Assembly (NCBI GenBank): GCA_029876055.1
Contig: CM056874.1
Location: 744,001-808,000 of the forward strand
Origin: Madurella fahalii
Taxonomy: Eukaryota > Ascomycota > Sordariomycetes > Sordariales
DNA length: 64,000 bases
Reading direction: 5' to 3'
Shown piece by piece: positions 1 to 10,483 of the stretch. A program made the position numbers and the translations under genes. How positions within the stretch are numbered: the first letter of the stretch is position 1; each line of letters begins with the position of its first letter. The notes under the pieces are model-generated. The model saw only the letters and a program-made list of their open reading frames with translations. It was not told the DNA's origin and did not search any database.

Positions 1-1471
1 CTTGCCCGCTAGGAAGATAGCCCATGAGATGAGGATTGCAGAAGGGTCCTAATAACGCCCGCTGTCAGCGCAGATTCGAGTGCCGGGTAACTAGATGGCA
101 ATGTTACCTTTCCGCCAAGCATGATAGACATCATGGACTCTTTGATTTCCTAGTAGAGGGTAATCGGTCAGTCACAATGTACTTGATAGATCATGTCCAT
201 AATTATGTACCTGGGGGCTCTTCTTTTGGCTGGCCAGCTCCTCTAGCATAGTATATTCCTCGAGGGACTTCTTGGACAGGTCTCTGGCATAGACTTTATC
301 CGCCATGCCGTAGCAGTAGGCATTCAAATCCCGAAGTGCCTTGGGAGCAAGATACTTGTCCTTGACGTAATACGCGTTTTTGCTGCAAATTGGTTAGCTT
401 TGGTACAAAGTGAAGCAAGTTCAGGGAAGGGAATGCCCACCCGAAGAGCATACGCATTGTGTTGATGGGGTGCAACGTGTCCATAGGCTTTCTGAAGGGC
501 GGCTCGGAGGTGAGAGACTCGGCGGATTCGCCAAAGAAAACCTCAGTCACGACATCCAGTTGGTACCGGTCAACGAGATCAAACACCTCGACCGGCTTGT
601 TGACATCAAAGCGCGCAAAAAGCTTTTGCGCATGCTGCTCGGTAATCAAAAGGTCCGTTGGGCGAAGTTTGCTGACCTTGAGCGTTCTGGTGTTAGCCAA
701 ATCACGGGTTGGACGGGACCCGGAATAAATGTGAGCATACATGGTCCTTGATACGGTCTTTGCTCTTGTGCCAATCCTCTCCGTCAACTGTGCACACTGG
801 CGGTTAGAATTCTGTTTTGCGTTGACATGGGGAGAAGCAAGGATTTCATGGCCCACCGACAAAGATCTGGGTATCACCGAGCATGTCGCCCCAGATACGC
901 CGAGTCACTTCGCCTCTTCCGAAGCTCGACCACTGTTCTGTGTCAGAATTCCGGTTACGGGCGTTGACCAACAGGCTTTCATACCTTGGTTTGCATGATG
1001 CCCTTGATGTTTGCCGGCTCGTCGGTGAAGATGAGACCAGTTGCAAACGTGCGCATCTCGACGGTTCGGCCCGGCACCGCGTCGAGCCACGAGGACACCA
1101 GGGGAAACAAGCTGTGTCTGGCATTCTTGTACAGCGAATACAGTGCAAGATCAATGGCTAAAGTCATTTGACAGGTTAGGAGGGAAGTCGAGGACTGGAG
1201 GGCATGGGACTGACGAACCGAAGGGGAGTCTGAAGGGCACGACGGGAGGTGGTGCACCGAACTTGCGCATCCGACGGTCGCGATACACTCTCGACCCGAA
1301 ATCGTAGAGGTACGTCCATACAATTGCCAGGGTGGCATAGGCCGCCCACGGCCCCCAGAGCTTCTCAACGTGTGGTGCCCATGCCTCGGGAAGGTGGGAG
1401 GTGATAGCGTGGGTCACGTTGCCAGCCAGGTCGGCGGCGTTGAAGTCGGTGCTGGCCAAGAAGGAAGCCAT
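1..1471 (-). CDS. Cytochrome P450, CYP52-like (P450-1), N-terminal part; 3' end beyond window
   Basis: Membrane-bound haem monooxygenase, probably a tailoring enzyme of the cluster. Eight exons read in frame from the ATG at 1469-1471: 1219-1471, 985-1157, 857-932, 741-787, 441-676, 211-382, 108-149 and 1-48, with introns of 52-69 bp. They give 349 residues before the window edge. A hydrophobic anchor near residues 28-45 is followed by a Pro-rich hinge (APPPVVPFRLPFG). The FFGESAESL motif is close to the CYP52 (fatty acid/alkane hydroxylase) pattern FLFGES. The fragment ends in the I helix, where the usual AGxDT reads GGKDPSA, so Pro replaces the conserved Thr. The ExxR and haem-Cys regions lie outside the window. 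Family is an inference from motifs. The gene is divergent from the enoyl reductase and shares its promoter region. Confidence 0.85.
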
Positions 1472-2162
1472 CTTGAGATGCGACGAGCAGACAGCCTGCC
1501 TCAGCTTCTCGAGACGCTTTCCGGGTTCTTACTTGTGATATATTAGAGCACTCGACTCAGGAGTCCGGAGAACGCAGACTAATCGGGACTCTGGTACTTG
1601 GTACATATGTTGCTATATAAGCAAAGCACGTTACTTCACTGCGCTTCGGTCGTATGAGGGCGCGGCATTGTCAGCCGACACTTCCTGAATGGTTACCAGT
1701 TCTAGTAGGTATTATCGTTCTATTGGAGACGGACAAAACTAACGCACGTATCATGTGGATTCGATAGCGTAGAAAGATTTTGGTCATACCCGATTAGTGA
1801 AACCCACCACGCATTTAGGCTCCGTCCGTAATCCTCCTCAGAAGGCTTGGAGGGCTGTGCTTAGCGCTGACGAGCATGCCGAGAAAACCCTCCGACCCGG
1901 TATTCCTTCCGAACGCCACCCCGCTGCTCGCATTCCGGGAAGACCTGGCATCGGAAATAATGCAGGCGAATGTAACATTGAGGATGGACGACCAAAAGAT
2001 CAGGAAGACGTCAATCTTTGACTCGAGGGTCTGGCGACAACGATAAACCTGTATCCCTGGCGGCCAGTCAGGTAGTTATCCCTCAGACAACTAGGACTTT
2101 AACATACCGGACAGTCAAAACATCCCCACCTTTTTCAGATTTCGAAGTCTGCAATCACCAGC
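1472..2162. promoter_or_regulatory. Divergent intergenic region between P450-1 and trans-ER
   Basis: This 691-bp spacer separates two divergently transcribed cluster genes and should hold both promoters. A TATATA element sits at 1613-1620. Read on the minus strand it lies about 145 bp upstream of the P450-1 start codon, a plausible TATA position. No convincing Zn2Cys6 palindrome was found by eye and no further gene is supported. Confidence 0.5.
1613..1620 (-). promoter_or_regulatory. Candidate TATA element of P450-1
   Basis: TATATA read on the minus strand, about 145 bp upstream of the P450-1 start codon. Position fits a TATA box with a leader of roughly 100 bp. It is 540 bp from the trans-ER start and so less likely to serve that gene. 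Confidence 0.35.
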
Positions 2163-3338
2163 ATGGCCCGCGGAATACCATCAACAATGGAATGCCTCAT
2201 CCAGCCACGCGACGGCAGGGGCCCGCCGGTGGTTGATCACAGCCGGGCAGTTCTCGAGCCCAAAGGGGACCACGACGTGCTCGTGCGCGTGTGTGCTGTG
2301 GCGCTCAACCCGACGGATTATAAGATGGCCGAGTACTTCCCCGTGCCCGGCGCCATCATGGGCTGCGACTTCATGGGCATCGTCGCCGAGACAGGGCCGA
2401 AATCCACCGTGGCGGTCGGGACGCGGGTCTGCGGACCGATGCACGGCTCCAACCCGGGGAATCCGGACTCGGGCGCGTTTGGCGAATACCTTGTACAGGA
2501 CGGGCGACTGTTGGTGCGCATTCCCGACTCGTGGAGCGACCTCGAAGCGGCCGCGCTGGGCGGTGTCGGATGGGCAACTGTTGCGCTGGCCATGGAGCAT
2601 TCTCTGCAGCTAACGGGGACGCCATCTAAGCCGGCGCCGTTGAGGGATGACGGGACGAGGCAGCCTGTTCTTGTGTACGGTGGTGCCACCGCATCGGGGA
2701 CGATGGCATGTCAATTGCTTGCGAGGTACGTGTCTCAACGGGCAAAAACTCATATGACTGCATGTCACTGCAATTAATAGCACTGTTTCTCTGACTCTCG
2801 TGACAGCGCCGGCTACGACCCAGTCGCTGTGTGCTCGCAAGCCTCCTCGGCACTGGTAAAGAGCTACGGTGCCGTGAGCACCTTCCCCTACGTGTCCCCA
2901 ACATGCGGAGAGACGGTGAAGGATCACACCAAGGGCACGCTGCGCGGGGCCATCGACTGTATTACCACGCCGGAGTCGGTACGCTGCTGCTTCACGGCGC
3001 TCGGGCGCGCGGGCACACGGTATGCGAGCCTGGAGCACGCCCGTGACGAGTGGAGGACGCGCAAGGCGGTCAAAGTAGACTTTCCCCTGACATACGTTGT
3101 CATGGGCCACGAGGTCAAGCTCGAGGAGCCCTACTACCGCAAGGCGGACCCGGCCAAGTTTGATCTGGGCGTCAGGTGGGCGGGCGAGGTCCAGATGCTT
3201 ATCGACCAAGGCAAGCTTAAGAGTCATCCCGTGCAGGAGGTGGCAGGGAGGTGGCAGGGGATTATTGATGGTTTGGAGATGTTGAGGGCAGGAGAAGTGC
3301 GCGGCAAGAAGCTTGTTGTCCGGATAGCAGATGCTTAG
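2163..3338 (+). CDS. Trans-acting enoyl reductase (LovC-like, zinc-free MDR)
   Basis: Stand-alone NADPH-dependent enoyl reductase of the medium-chain dehydrogenase family. It is expected to reduce enoyl intermediates on the PKS-NRPS, whose internal ER is degenerate. Two exons, 2163-2725 and 2807-3338, with an 81-bp intron, encode 364 residues, a typical LovC/TenC length. Visible landmarks are the GroES-like start (VRVCAVALNPTDYKM), the substrate-binding G-C-D-F-M-G-I-V segment, the cofactor loop VLVYGGATASGTMACQLLA and a C-terminal GKKLVVRI end. The catalytic zinc ligands of alcohol dehydrogenases are absent, as expected for this group. The start is taken at the first ATG; a second in-frame ATG at 2190 is an alternative. 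Fungal PKS-NRPS clusters routinely encode such a partner, which ties this left block to the synthase at 16.4 kb. Confidence 0.9.
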
Positions 3339-4023
3339 AAAGCGGGACGTTCAGCGGGCAATTTGCCAACTACCTCGATGTTTTCTTAGGCACCTTATCT
3401 TCACCTTGGCTTACCTTACCATAGAGAGATCTTTGTGTTTCTAGCGAATGATTAGGCGTTGGATTCAATTCCATTTTCATTTTCATGTCGTAATGACCGA
3501 GGCTGAAGTTGGATTGCGGGATCTATTCCGCCCGGCCCAGCTGCGTGGGCTTGGATTACCAGGGTGAGATGCATCTGCATAAGGTGCTGTAGTATTGGCG
3601 GGTTCGGAGGATTCAGTGCAACAACGTACTGTACTGTACTGTACTGTACTGTACAGGTGTACTACATGTATACGAGCTCTGCAGTATTTTCTCGGCACCA
3701 TCGGGATCCCAGCTCAAGGTACCCAGGTACCGTACCAACCATATTGTGGTATGCCCGGTCCCGCCACTACACCCCCAAGTCCCAAGGCCCTTGCATTATC
3801 AAACACCTAAACCATTAGCAGTCAGCAGTTCCACGATCTCAGTTCTTCATGTGATTGCCGTCTTCGGTGACGCCTCACAACCTACATCGGCAACCCGCTC
3901 TTTGACTGGGACTACGAGGTGCCCCCGCTGGCTGCTACACCAAAAGACTTCGATTGTTTATCCCGCCCTTGCTAAGACCACCTGACACCGCAAGCGCCTA
4001 TCGCAGCCGCATAACCCGTCACA
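3339..4023. other. Intergenic region, trans-ER to acyltransferase
   Basis: A 685-bp spacer with no supported gene. It must hold the ER terminator and the acyltransferase promoter. It contains a GTACT pentamer microsatellite (entered separately) and, at 3726-3736, overlapping GGTACC/GGTAC palindromic words. Confidence 0.5.
3626..3654. repeat. GTACT pentanucleotide microsatellite
   Basis: Five full GTACT units followed by GTAC, 29 bp in all, in the spacer upstream of the acyltransferase. The unit is almost self-complementary (GTAC core). Likely a simple repeat; no function is implied. Confidence 0.9.
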
Positions 4024-5739
4024 ATGGCTGCCACCTTTCCATGGACGGAGCGGAATGGTGTTTGGCGCCGCAAGTTGGGCTCGATGGAGTCGTTCTACCT
4101 GACCCTCGCTGCGCCCGAGGGCGAACCGGTGCACTGGATGGTCGGTTGCTGCGTGTCCTTTGCATACCGTGGGAAGGATGCTAGCACCCTCGATATTGAG
4201 GATACTCTGCGACAAGCATGGACAGACCTTCGACGCGAGTTCCCCACTATTGTCACCGTGGTGAACCCAGTGACTCGGGAAATGGAAGTTGCCATGCCCG
4301 ACGACCCTGTCTCGATCGACATTTGGCAGCACAGGTCCTTCCGCGTGCACGACGGCACCACGGCCGACGAGCTCTTTGGGGGCTTTAGAAGCCAGTTTCA
4401 CATTACACTGCACCTCCTGCGCAATGACGATGACGAGGATTATAGACTCCTCATCCAGGCGCCGCATGTTCTGATCGATGGACGGGGGATACTGCACTTG
4501 TATCATGCCCTCTTCACGGCGCTGGCTGGAGGGGCAAAGAATGGCAACAAGACGGTCAAGCCACTGGCCGCTGAGTCTGTTTGCTTGAGTCGGCCTTTTG
4601 ATGAGTGGCTTGGGATGAAGTCCGTGCCGTCAGAGAAGAACTACAGAGACGCAGAGTCAACGTTCGAGCACTTTGCCAGCCAGACAAGACCTATCCAACT
4701 GCCTACTCCAGGAGCGCAACGTACCAGCCCGCCAGCACCTAAGTCAACCGACGTACAAGAGACGAGGTACTGTACCATTATCCCATGCTGAGAGGAGCAA
4801 GATGCGAGCTGTCCAGGACGAGGCTAATAATGCATCTCCAGCTCGCCCCTGCTGTCAGTCAAAATGGCAGTCTTTGGATTCATCTTCTTCCTGCTGAGCC
4901 TCAAGGTTACGCATTCTTCCAAGCACCAACCGCTCAGCTTCGCCAAACGGTGCATGGCGGTGATGCTCTACCCGCTCGTGTTTAGCATCCTACGACTCGG
5001 GACGTCTCTCGCCAGCCTGTTCGGCCCGCAGCTACGGAGGCCCGTCCACCGGGATCTGGCGCTGAGCAAGGACACCACCGACGCCGTTGTCCGGGCGTGC
5101 AAGCGCCAGGGCGTGTCCGTCACCTCGGCTTTCCACGCGGGGCTCATATCGGCGACGCAGAAGATGCAGTCATCGGCCGGCGAGGTGGGCACATCCTACG
5201 TGCAATTCACCACGGTCGACCTGCGGCGTTTCTTCCCGTCCTCATTCAGCCCGCACCGGGGCCACGGAGCCGCCAGCCTGCAGACGGCGGTGCCCATGGC
5301 CGTCGGCGGCCTGTCCAAGGCCGAGAACACCTCATTTGGCGCCCTCGCCAAGACGCTGCACGAGCGGTACAGGGCCCCGTTCGCGTTCGCCGACGGCGAC
5401 TTTGGCTACCTGGCCCCGCTGATGGCCATGTCGGAGCAGATGCTCCGCAGCGGGATGCCGCCGCCGCCGAGCCGGACGCCGTCCGTGTCGAGCATTGGCG
5501 TCGTCGACGCGTTTCTGGCGCCGCGGTACGGCGACTGGGAGACGAGGAGCGAGTTCTGGATGAGCTCAACCATGCAGAACTCGGATATCCAGATGTACCT
5601 GTGGACGTGGAAGGGCAGGATGGTATTTAGTGCTTGCTATAATGAGGCCTGCTACAGGGCTGAGGAGGTGGATGCGCTGTTGGAGCGGACACGGTATGAA
5701 GTGGTCAGTGGGTTGGGAATAGTTCCATTGGATAATTAA
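4024..5739 (+). CDS. HXXXD O-acyltransferase (trichothecene 3-O-acetyltransferase/alcohol acyltransferase type)
   Basis: Likely transfers an acyl group, usually acetyl from acetyl-CoA, to a hydroxyl of the cluster product. Two exons, 4024-4766 and 4842-5739, with a 75-bp intron, encode 546 residues. The catalytic signature of the CoA-dependent acyltransferase/condensation superfamily is visible as H148-V-L-I-D152-G in APHVLIDGRGI. A degenerate counterpart of the C-terminal DFGWG loop appears as APRYGDWE, in the region expected near the channel. A hydrophobic stretch (GFIFFLLSLKV and VMLYPLVFSILRLG) begins the second exon and may be a structural or membrane-associated segment. It lies between the trans-ER and the ceramide synthase, all on the plus strand. 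Substrate and acyl donor cannot be told from sequence. Confidence 0.8.
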
Positions 5740-6473
5740 GAGTTAGGGTAAATGAGGTTAGAGGGTTCGGGTTGCCCTTCTGGTGTCCGCCTGGGCTTGA
5801 TTGGTTCATCTTAGGTTATCGGCCCCAGTGTTCCGACTTTCCGCTCTGAACCGGGACGGGACAGCCCCATGGACCCGTCCCCGGCGATGATTTTCCTGGA
5901 ATCCTGGACCCTGCGTCTCCGAATCACACACGTGATCTGTAGGATGCGGAGGAACAAGAAGGAATAATTGGAGCTGCATCAGACCTGTCATCATGTGCGG
6001 AGATCGGTGCTTACTGCGGAGAGAGACAGATGGCCGCGTGGCAGAATGCGGTGAACGGCTTTGTAGAGTACAATACATCAGCGGGGGGGGGGGGGGGCAA
6101 CTGTCGGATAGGGGAATGAATCGTACAAAACAGCTCGGAAAAAGGGGTAGTAGGTTAGATGGAGACGGGGACATTGCATTGCAGCCGCAGCGTTGTGGTG
6201 CAACCAATTCGGACCCTCCTCTCTCACAGCCAAGATTGGCCAAGTGCTTATTGCATCAAAGCTACCAGAAGGACTGCTTACCTACTCCGTAGCCTCCGAT
6301 CGGCCAACCAAAGCGCGCAGCTCAACGCGGACCCCGGCTCCAGGCCGACTTTGCCTTCATTTCCATTTTCCACAATCGTCAATTGAGCGTCTCAACGTCC
6401 ATTTTTTTTTTTTCCTACCAGCGCATTTTTCCTTGTCGGCTGCCGTAGGGGTTTCAACGCACACCCGCCGAGA
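5740..6473. promoter_or_regulatory. Intergenic region upstream of ceramide synthase
   Basis: A 734-bp spacer without a supported gene. It holds a run of 15 G (6083-6097), a hotspot for length variation, and a T-rich tract (about 6400-6415) close to the ceramide synthase ATG, the pyrimidine-rich context common in fungal core promoters. Confidence 0.5.
6083..6097. repeat. Run of 15 G
   Basis: Homopolymer in the spacer upstream of the ceramide synthase. Likely length-variable; a sequencing length error is possible. Confidence 0.85.
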
Positions 6474-7829
6474 ATGGCTGCATCCGAAGCGTTTTCGCTG
6501 CTCAGCACCTCGGCCGATTCTTTCCAGGCAACAGCAGAAGATGGCGGCTCATCGCGTCGGCGCGCTAAGTTGAGCCCTCAGGGTCCATCCTCACAGTCTA
6601 ACGGCCATGCGCGTCCCGGCCGGCCGGCTAAGCAGGACAGGTCTTCGAGGCGTAGGAAGGGATCACGTGGGCTGTGGCTCTTCCGGCGCTCATGGGGCCT
6701 GCCACTGCTTCTCATGATCGGCTTCCTGTCACTTTACGCCATCAATCCGACCGAGTCCAACATTGTCCACCGTTTCATCTTCCTTTCCTACAAGCTCGAC
6801 GGTCAAGATGGCCGGTATGGCAAGGGCCTCTGGGACCTCGCCTTCGTCTCCTTCTACACCATCTTCCTCACCTTCACGCGCGAGTTCATCATGCAGGAGA
6901 TTCTGCGGCCACTGGCCCGTCTCGGGGGTATCAAGTCCCGGGGCAAGCAGGCGCGCTTCATGGAGCAAATGTACACGGTGTGCTACATTGCCTTCATCGG
7001 GCCGCTCGGCCTGTACACCATGAAGCACACCCCGGGGCTGTGGTACTTTGAGACTCGCGGTATGTACGAGTCGTTTCCGCACAAGACTCACGACGCCGTC
7101 TTCAAATTTTACTACCTGTTTCAGGCCGCCTTCTGGGTTCAGCAGGCCATTGTCATGATCCTCGGCCAGGAGAAGCGCCGCAAGGATTTTAAGGAGCTTA
7201 TCATGCACCATATCATTACCATTTCTCTCATTGGCCTGAGCTACCGCTTTCACTTCACGTATATGGGCATTGCGGTCTACATCACACATGACATTAGCGA
7301 CCTCTTCCTTGCGGTAGGTTTTTTTTTTTTTTTTTTTTAGCCCCTTGATTTATTTGAACGTTCCGTCCTTGAGCGATTCTTGTCGTGACTAACCCCCCGT
7401 CTTTTTGCTTTATGGCTGCAGTTCTCAAAATCGCTCAACTACCTCGACCACCCGGCCCAGGGGGGTTCGTTTGCGTTTTGCATCGCCGTCTGGATCTACC
7501 TCCGGCACTACATCAACCTCAAGATTCTCTACTCGATCGCCACCGAGTTCCGCACCGTCGGCCCCTTTGAGCTGAACTGGGAGACGCAGCAGTACAAGTG
7601 CTGGATCTCACAAGCCATCACCTTTGGACTGCTTGCCGCGCTCCAGGCGCTCAACCTGTTCTGGCTGTACTGCCTGTTCCGCAGCGCCTACCGCTTCGTG
7701 TTCTTGGGCATCGCCAAGGATGACCGGTCCGAGGCGGAGGAGTCGGAAATCGAGGATGCGGAGCGCAAGATGAACTCCCGGGGTAAAGAGCCCGCGCTGG
7801 CGACACCCAACGGACGGCGGTCAAGGTAA
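6474..7829 (+). CDS. lag1: Ceramide synthase, Lag1/Lac1 family (TLC domain)
   Basis: Acyl-CoA-dependent sphingoid-base N-acyltransferase of the ER membrane. Two exons, 6474-7313 and 7422-7829, around a 108-bp intron that starts with a run of 20 T, encode 415 residues, normal for fungal Lag1 proteins. The basic N-terminus (to about residue 75) is cytosolic in type. Several transmembrane segments follow, beginning with GLPLLLMIGFLSLYAIN. The Lag1 motif is intact: paired H245-H246 in LIMHHIITISLIG, then D273 and D276 in YITHDISDLFLA. The tail is charged and acidic (DDRSEAEESEIEDAE), as in Lag1/Lac1. It lies inside the biosynthetic block, between the acyltransferase and P450-2 (convergent, 306 bp away). 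Whether it is the housekeeping gene or an extra resistance copy cannot be decided from this window. Confidence 0.92.
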
Positions 7830-8135
7830 AGTAGACGGCGGTTTACTCGGAGCATACGTTTCGCACGGGGTGGCAACGATTCACGCCAACTTGTAATGCG
7901 GAGTGGACGAAGTTTGGGATGATGACGGTTTTCAGCCGGTTAGACAGGCTTGGGGCGGGTCACCTTTGGCAGCGTTAAAAGACAAGGAAAGGCAACCGAT
8001 GACGCTACATGCTGACAAGTGCAGCGGATTTTTTTTTCTTTTTTTCCCTGGAATGTATCTCTTTGGTAATGTAATAGTTCAGTTCTTGGGGCAGGATTCT
8101 CTTCTCGGTACATCATACTACGCCATAGCTTTCAT
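7830..8135. other. Convergent 3' spacer, ceramide synthase / P450-2
   Basis: A 306-bp tail-to-tail spacer holding both 3' UTRs. A T-rich stretch lies near 8029-8047. No gene is seen. Confidence 0.5.
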
Positions 8136-9773
8136 TCAACCCGAGGCGAGAGGGACACGACTTCTGCTCTCGCCCATCTTCAAGCTCCACTTGCCAGCCC
8201 ACTCCTGCCTGACCGTTATCCGCATCGGCACATCCTTCTTGGGCGGCGAGAGCGTCGACAGGTCCGAAAAGTTCAGCGGCGGATTCCGGTCCCACTTGAT
8301 CTCCTTGCCGTCCTCCCCGACGGGGTGCAGATCCGCCCGCAGGGCCAGCAGGGCCGCCACGATCATGATCTCCACGGCGGCGAACTGCCGCGCGGGGCAG
8401 AGGTACGGCGCCGCGCCCCACGGCACGAAGCCGCTCGCGTCGGCGCCGCCCCCGTTCGGCTTGGCGTCGCGGTGGCCCGGCACGAAGCGGTACGGGTCGA
8501 ACTCGGCCGCCTCGGCGCCCCAGATGCCCCGCTCCCCGTGGATCACGTTGCCCGGCACCTGCAGGTAGTTGCCCGCCTTGAGGAGGTACTTGTCGTCGAG
8601 CACCACGTCCGTCATCACCTTGCGGAAGCTCGGGTTGACGTGCCGCGTGCGCTGCGTCTCCTGGAAGACGGAGAGCAGCAGCGGGCAGTGGTGCTTGAGC
8701 GCCGCTACGTCGAGCGTGAAGCTGTTATTGCCGCTGCCGCTTCCGCTGCCGTCGTCGTTGCGGACCACGGCGTGGGCCACCAGCTCGGCGCGGACCTGCG
8801 CCAGGATGTCGGGCCGCGAGAAGAGCTCCCACAGCGTCCAGTACAACGTCGGGGCCGAGTTGCTGAAGGACGCGATGGTGAAGATGGCGGCCTGCTTGGC
8901 CTTATCAGTGGGCGGGACGCCCGCGTCGTCCAGCAGCCGCTGGTGCTCCTTCATGAGGTGCGAGGTGCCGGCGGGGAGAGCCCCGCAGTACTTGATGTAG
9001 GCTTTGAAGACCTTCTCACGGAGGGCGTAGCCCTTGCCGGTGATGTCGAGCCAGCCGACCAGGTGCGCGCTGAGGTACGGCATCCATGACCAATAGGCGC
9101 TCTCGACCTCGGGGTCTTGGAACGGGTGCTTCTCGCCGTAGACGGCGCAGCTGGTCGCTTGGACGATGGCGTGCCGAGACCACTTGAGGAGACGGGTCTT
9201 GCCCGACTGGAGGAAGGCGTCAATGTCGACCAGGACTCGCTTGCCCATGCGCAGGCTGAGGTCGTCCAGGTTTGGTCCGGGCATCAGGCTCATCTTGACC
9301 GTGTGGCTCAGGTCGTCGGGTAAACTGCCCCCGAAGATGTCGTAGGTCTCGGGTGACGCATCCCCGTATTTGCGGGCTACGAGCTGGAGGAACGGCCGGA
9401 AGGAGAGCGCCTTGGATTGCTTCTGGATCATGGGCAGGAGCCGGCTCGAAGCGCTGATGTAGACCTTGAAGTTGAGGACCGCCAGAGTGTAGATCTCGGC
9501 GTCGGCCATCTCGCTACCATTTTCAACACACCAGCGTTAGCGGGAGTTCTGAGATTGTCTCGTTGGAAGGAGATGTTCGGGGCGGCGTCCCAACCTGGTC
9601 TTCTGGTAGTAGGACGGGCCATGTTGCAGGAGCCCAAGCACGTGGCCGATGACGGGGAATCTTGGGCGGATTCGACGCGGCTCCCGAGGGTCATCTTGGA
9701 GACTGAATACGTAGTCTACGACATAGGCCAGCAGGAAGACGCCCGCAAGGCCATAGACGAGTTCGCGGATCAT
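8136..9773 (-). CDS. Cytochrome P450, CYP7/CYP8-like (P450-2)
   Basis: Haem-thiolate enzyme with a single N-terminal anchor (LVYGLAGVFLLAYVVDYVF). Two exons, 9595-9773 and 8136-9513, joined across an 81-bp intron, encode 518 residues. The haem loop is FVPWGAAPYLCPARQF with C432 as ligand, and the K-helix ExxR is in VFQETQRTR. A PYRF segment fits the PERF position. The PYLCPAR haem loop and the I helix resemble the CYP7/CYP8 clan (sterol 7-alpha-hydroxylase and prostacyclin-synthase-like), often seen in fungal clusters. The I helix reads ASFSNSAPTLYW and lacks the acid-Thr pair of standard monooxygenases. It lies convergent to the ceramide synthase and divergent from the regulator. A tailoring role is inferred from position. 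Confidence 0.88.
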
Positions 9774-10148
9774 GGTCGATGCTTGTCAAGCAGGAAGCTG
9801 GGAAGCTCTGGTGCGCCAGCGAACTGCGATGACGGAATGAAGCGCCCGCTCGGAGGAAAGCGAAGCGCACCTAGAACCCCTATAGACAGTATCATACATA
9901 CTACTCTAGCAGAGGGATCACCGCCGGCCGAGTCGGAGACATTCCAAATCTGACTACGTAGAAACTCGGGTAACCTCCAGCCTGCTCTCCCACGTGTCAC
10001 GCCCTCGGCCGAAGCTGAGCACGATCTAGCCCCCGGGACGTAGCATCATCGGACTCCAAAGTACATGGATCATGCACCCCTTGACCCTAGCGGTTCAAGT
10101 CCCTGCATTTGGAAAGAGCTTGTACAGGTACATGTGTTACACTCATGG

Positions 10149-10183
10149 GATTAACACGAGATTAACACGGATGCTTAACACGA
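10149..10183. repeat. Three direct copies of TTAACACG
   Basis: TTAACACG occurs at 10151-10158, 10162-10169 and 10175-10182. The first two copies lie within an 11-bp repeat of GATTAACACG plus A or G; the third is preceded by ATGC. They lie about 380-410 bp upstream of the P450-2 start. The spacing (11 and 13 bp) is close to one helical turn, so a protein-binding array is possible. Confidence 0.6.
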
Positions 10184-10460
10184 ACGCTTGGACTCACCGC
10201 TCATCCTTGCCAACAAACTACTACTCTAGGCGAGATCGTTGTCAGTTTATCTGTAGCTACGGATCCGCCGTTGTGGATTCAGCAGGGGCCCGAAGGAATC
10301 TGCAGAGGCGTTTCCCGTACAGCCAGCAAATCAGGCTCACTGCAGCGATAGGCTCTGTGGGCGGGGTCTAGGTACCACGGCGCAGAGACGCAGTGAGAAT
10401 ATAGCCAAGTTTTGGGTGCAACCATGCCATCGAGCAAAATGTGTCTTGATTTTTTTTGAT

Positions 10461-10483
10461 TTTTTTTTTTTTAAAAAAAAAAA
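10461..10483. repeat. Poly-T/poly-A palindrome
   Basis: Twelve T followed directly by eleven A, preceded by further T runs. It is perfectly self-complementary and could extrude a hairpin, act as a nucleosome-depleted tract, or contribute to termination. It may simply be low-complexity spacer. Confidence 0.7.

Noticed and set aside
10085..10105. GGTTCAAGTCC-like string recalling a tRNA T arm
   Set aside because: The flanking bases do not form a T stem and no matching acceptor, D or anticodon arms are found upstream.
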